30,626 nucleotides of DNA from a virus, in IMG/VR virus record IMGVR_UViG_3300020159_003101, positions 1-30,626 of that record; one strand, 5' to 3'. The notes under the pieces are model-generated. The model did not search any database, was not told the DNA's origin, and saw only the letters and a list, made by a program, of their open reading frames with translations. The position numbers and the translations under genes are program-made. Shown here piece by piece: positions 30,241-30,626 of the stretch (position 1 is its first letter; every line of letters starts with the position of its first letter).

Positions 30241-30626
30241 TTTAATTTATATTTTATTTCTTCGTTAATTAATCTAAGCCCTTTTGTTGCTAATTTCTGT
30301 GTTATACTTTCTAATTCTTCAGCAAAATGAAATGAAATCCTTATTGGTCTTTCTTCTGCTTCAATATCGAAAGCTTCCCACCCTAATGCAACAATTCCAT
30401 CAACCGCATCGATAACACCAAAATAATCAGAATTCTGTACTAATTCAAGTTTTAAATCAGAATTCTTAAGTAAACCAACTAAATCAATTGATTCTACTTC
30501 TGGTGGTATCGCCCTACCGGCAGATGGAATTATAAACCATTCTTCAACTAACGTATCTGGATCATTACCAAAGATAAATTCATATTGTCTTTGGCCTTTA
30601 TAGTCTTGACCTAACTCGTTAATATA
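30237..30626 (-). CDS. Hypothetical protein (partial, C-terminal part)
   Basis: The last 129 residues of a gene that enters from the right edge; the start is not in the window. The visible part is beta-rich and then helical: YINELGQDYKGQRQYEFIFG, EEWFIIPSAGRAIPPEVESI, KLELVQNSDYFGVIDAVDG, and a C-terminal helix (EELESITQKLATKGLRLI). I do not recognise the family. The TGA overlaps the ATG of the next gene (ATGA), so the two are translationally coupled and probably belong to the same head/neck operon. Confidence 0.7.
   Translation of the reverse strand, partial: YINELGQDYKGQRQYEFIFGNDPDTLVEEWFIIPSAGRAIPPEVESIDLVGLLKNSDLKLELVQNSDYFGVIDAVDGIVALGWEAFDIEAEERPIRISFHFAEELESITQKLATKGLRLINEEIKYKLK

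Overview
This window is a structural and accessory segment of a tailed, myovirus-type phage of the wider T4-like superfamily. On the minus strand, reading right to left, it carries a recognisable T4-style head cassette: terminase large subunit (gp17), portal (gp20), prohead core candidates, prohead protease (gp21), scaffold (gp22) and major capsid protein (gp23). A gp55-like late sigma factor lies on the plus strand. The sequence is strongly AT-rich. Almost no start codon has a purine-rich Shine-Dalgarno sequence. One exact TAnnTTTG element occurs, and the phage carries a short bS21 protein of the Bacteroidota type. Together these suggest, by inference only, a host in the Bacteroidota. I see no tRNA, rRNA, CRISPR array, insertion sequence or integrase.

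Layout. (1) 1-1514, minus: a cut-off virion/adhesin-like protein ending in Thr/Pro/Ser repeats. (2) 1545-5069, plus: five proteins without assigned function, one built of four 46-residue repeats and one with a WYL-like domain and coiled coil. (3) 5118-11405, plus: accessory and metabolic block with two GT-B and one GT-A glycosyltransferases, a degenerate HD-domain protein, dUTPase, PhoH-like ATPase, a degenerate HAD-like protein and small acidic proteins. (4) 11405-17452, plus: gp55-like sigma factor followed by baseplate/tail structural genes, including a gp5-like OB-fold protein. (5) 17466-18771, plus: three tightly coupled small genes, two with Cys/Trp-rich tails. (6) 18768-19085, minus: small SAP-like protein. 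(7) 19165-28045, minus: head cassette, interrupted by one plus-strand gene for bS21 (23479-23670). (8) 28088-30626, minus: three unassigned genes upstream of the terminase.

How it works together. gp17 packages DNA through the gp20 portal into a head built of gp23 around a gp22 core and matured by gp21. Several small proteins begin with a short amphipathic helix ending in [L/I]xE, which resembles T4 capsid-targeting peptides cut by gp21. An 8-base element, TATTTATA, recurs in the same orientation just ahead of capsid, tail, phoH and bS21 genes. It is a candidate late-promoter element for the gp55-like factor. Some copies sit only 3-4 bases from the ATG, which would imply leaderless mRNAs.

The most interesting feature is the phage bS21 gene inside the capsid cassette. 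It carries the candidate late element and shares with its convergent neighbour a perfect 16-bp inverted-repeat terminator that also encodes both proteins' C-termini. In Bacteroidota, bS21 takes part in hiding the anti-Shine-Dalgarno sequence, so a phage copy could alter which mRNAs are translated late in infection.
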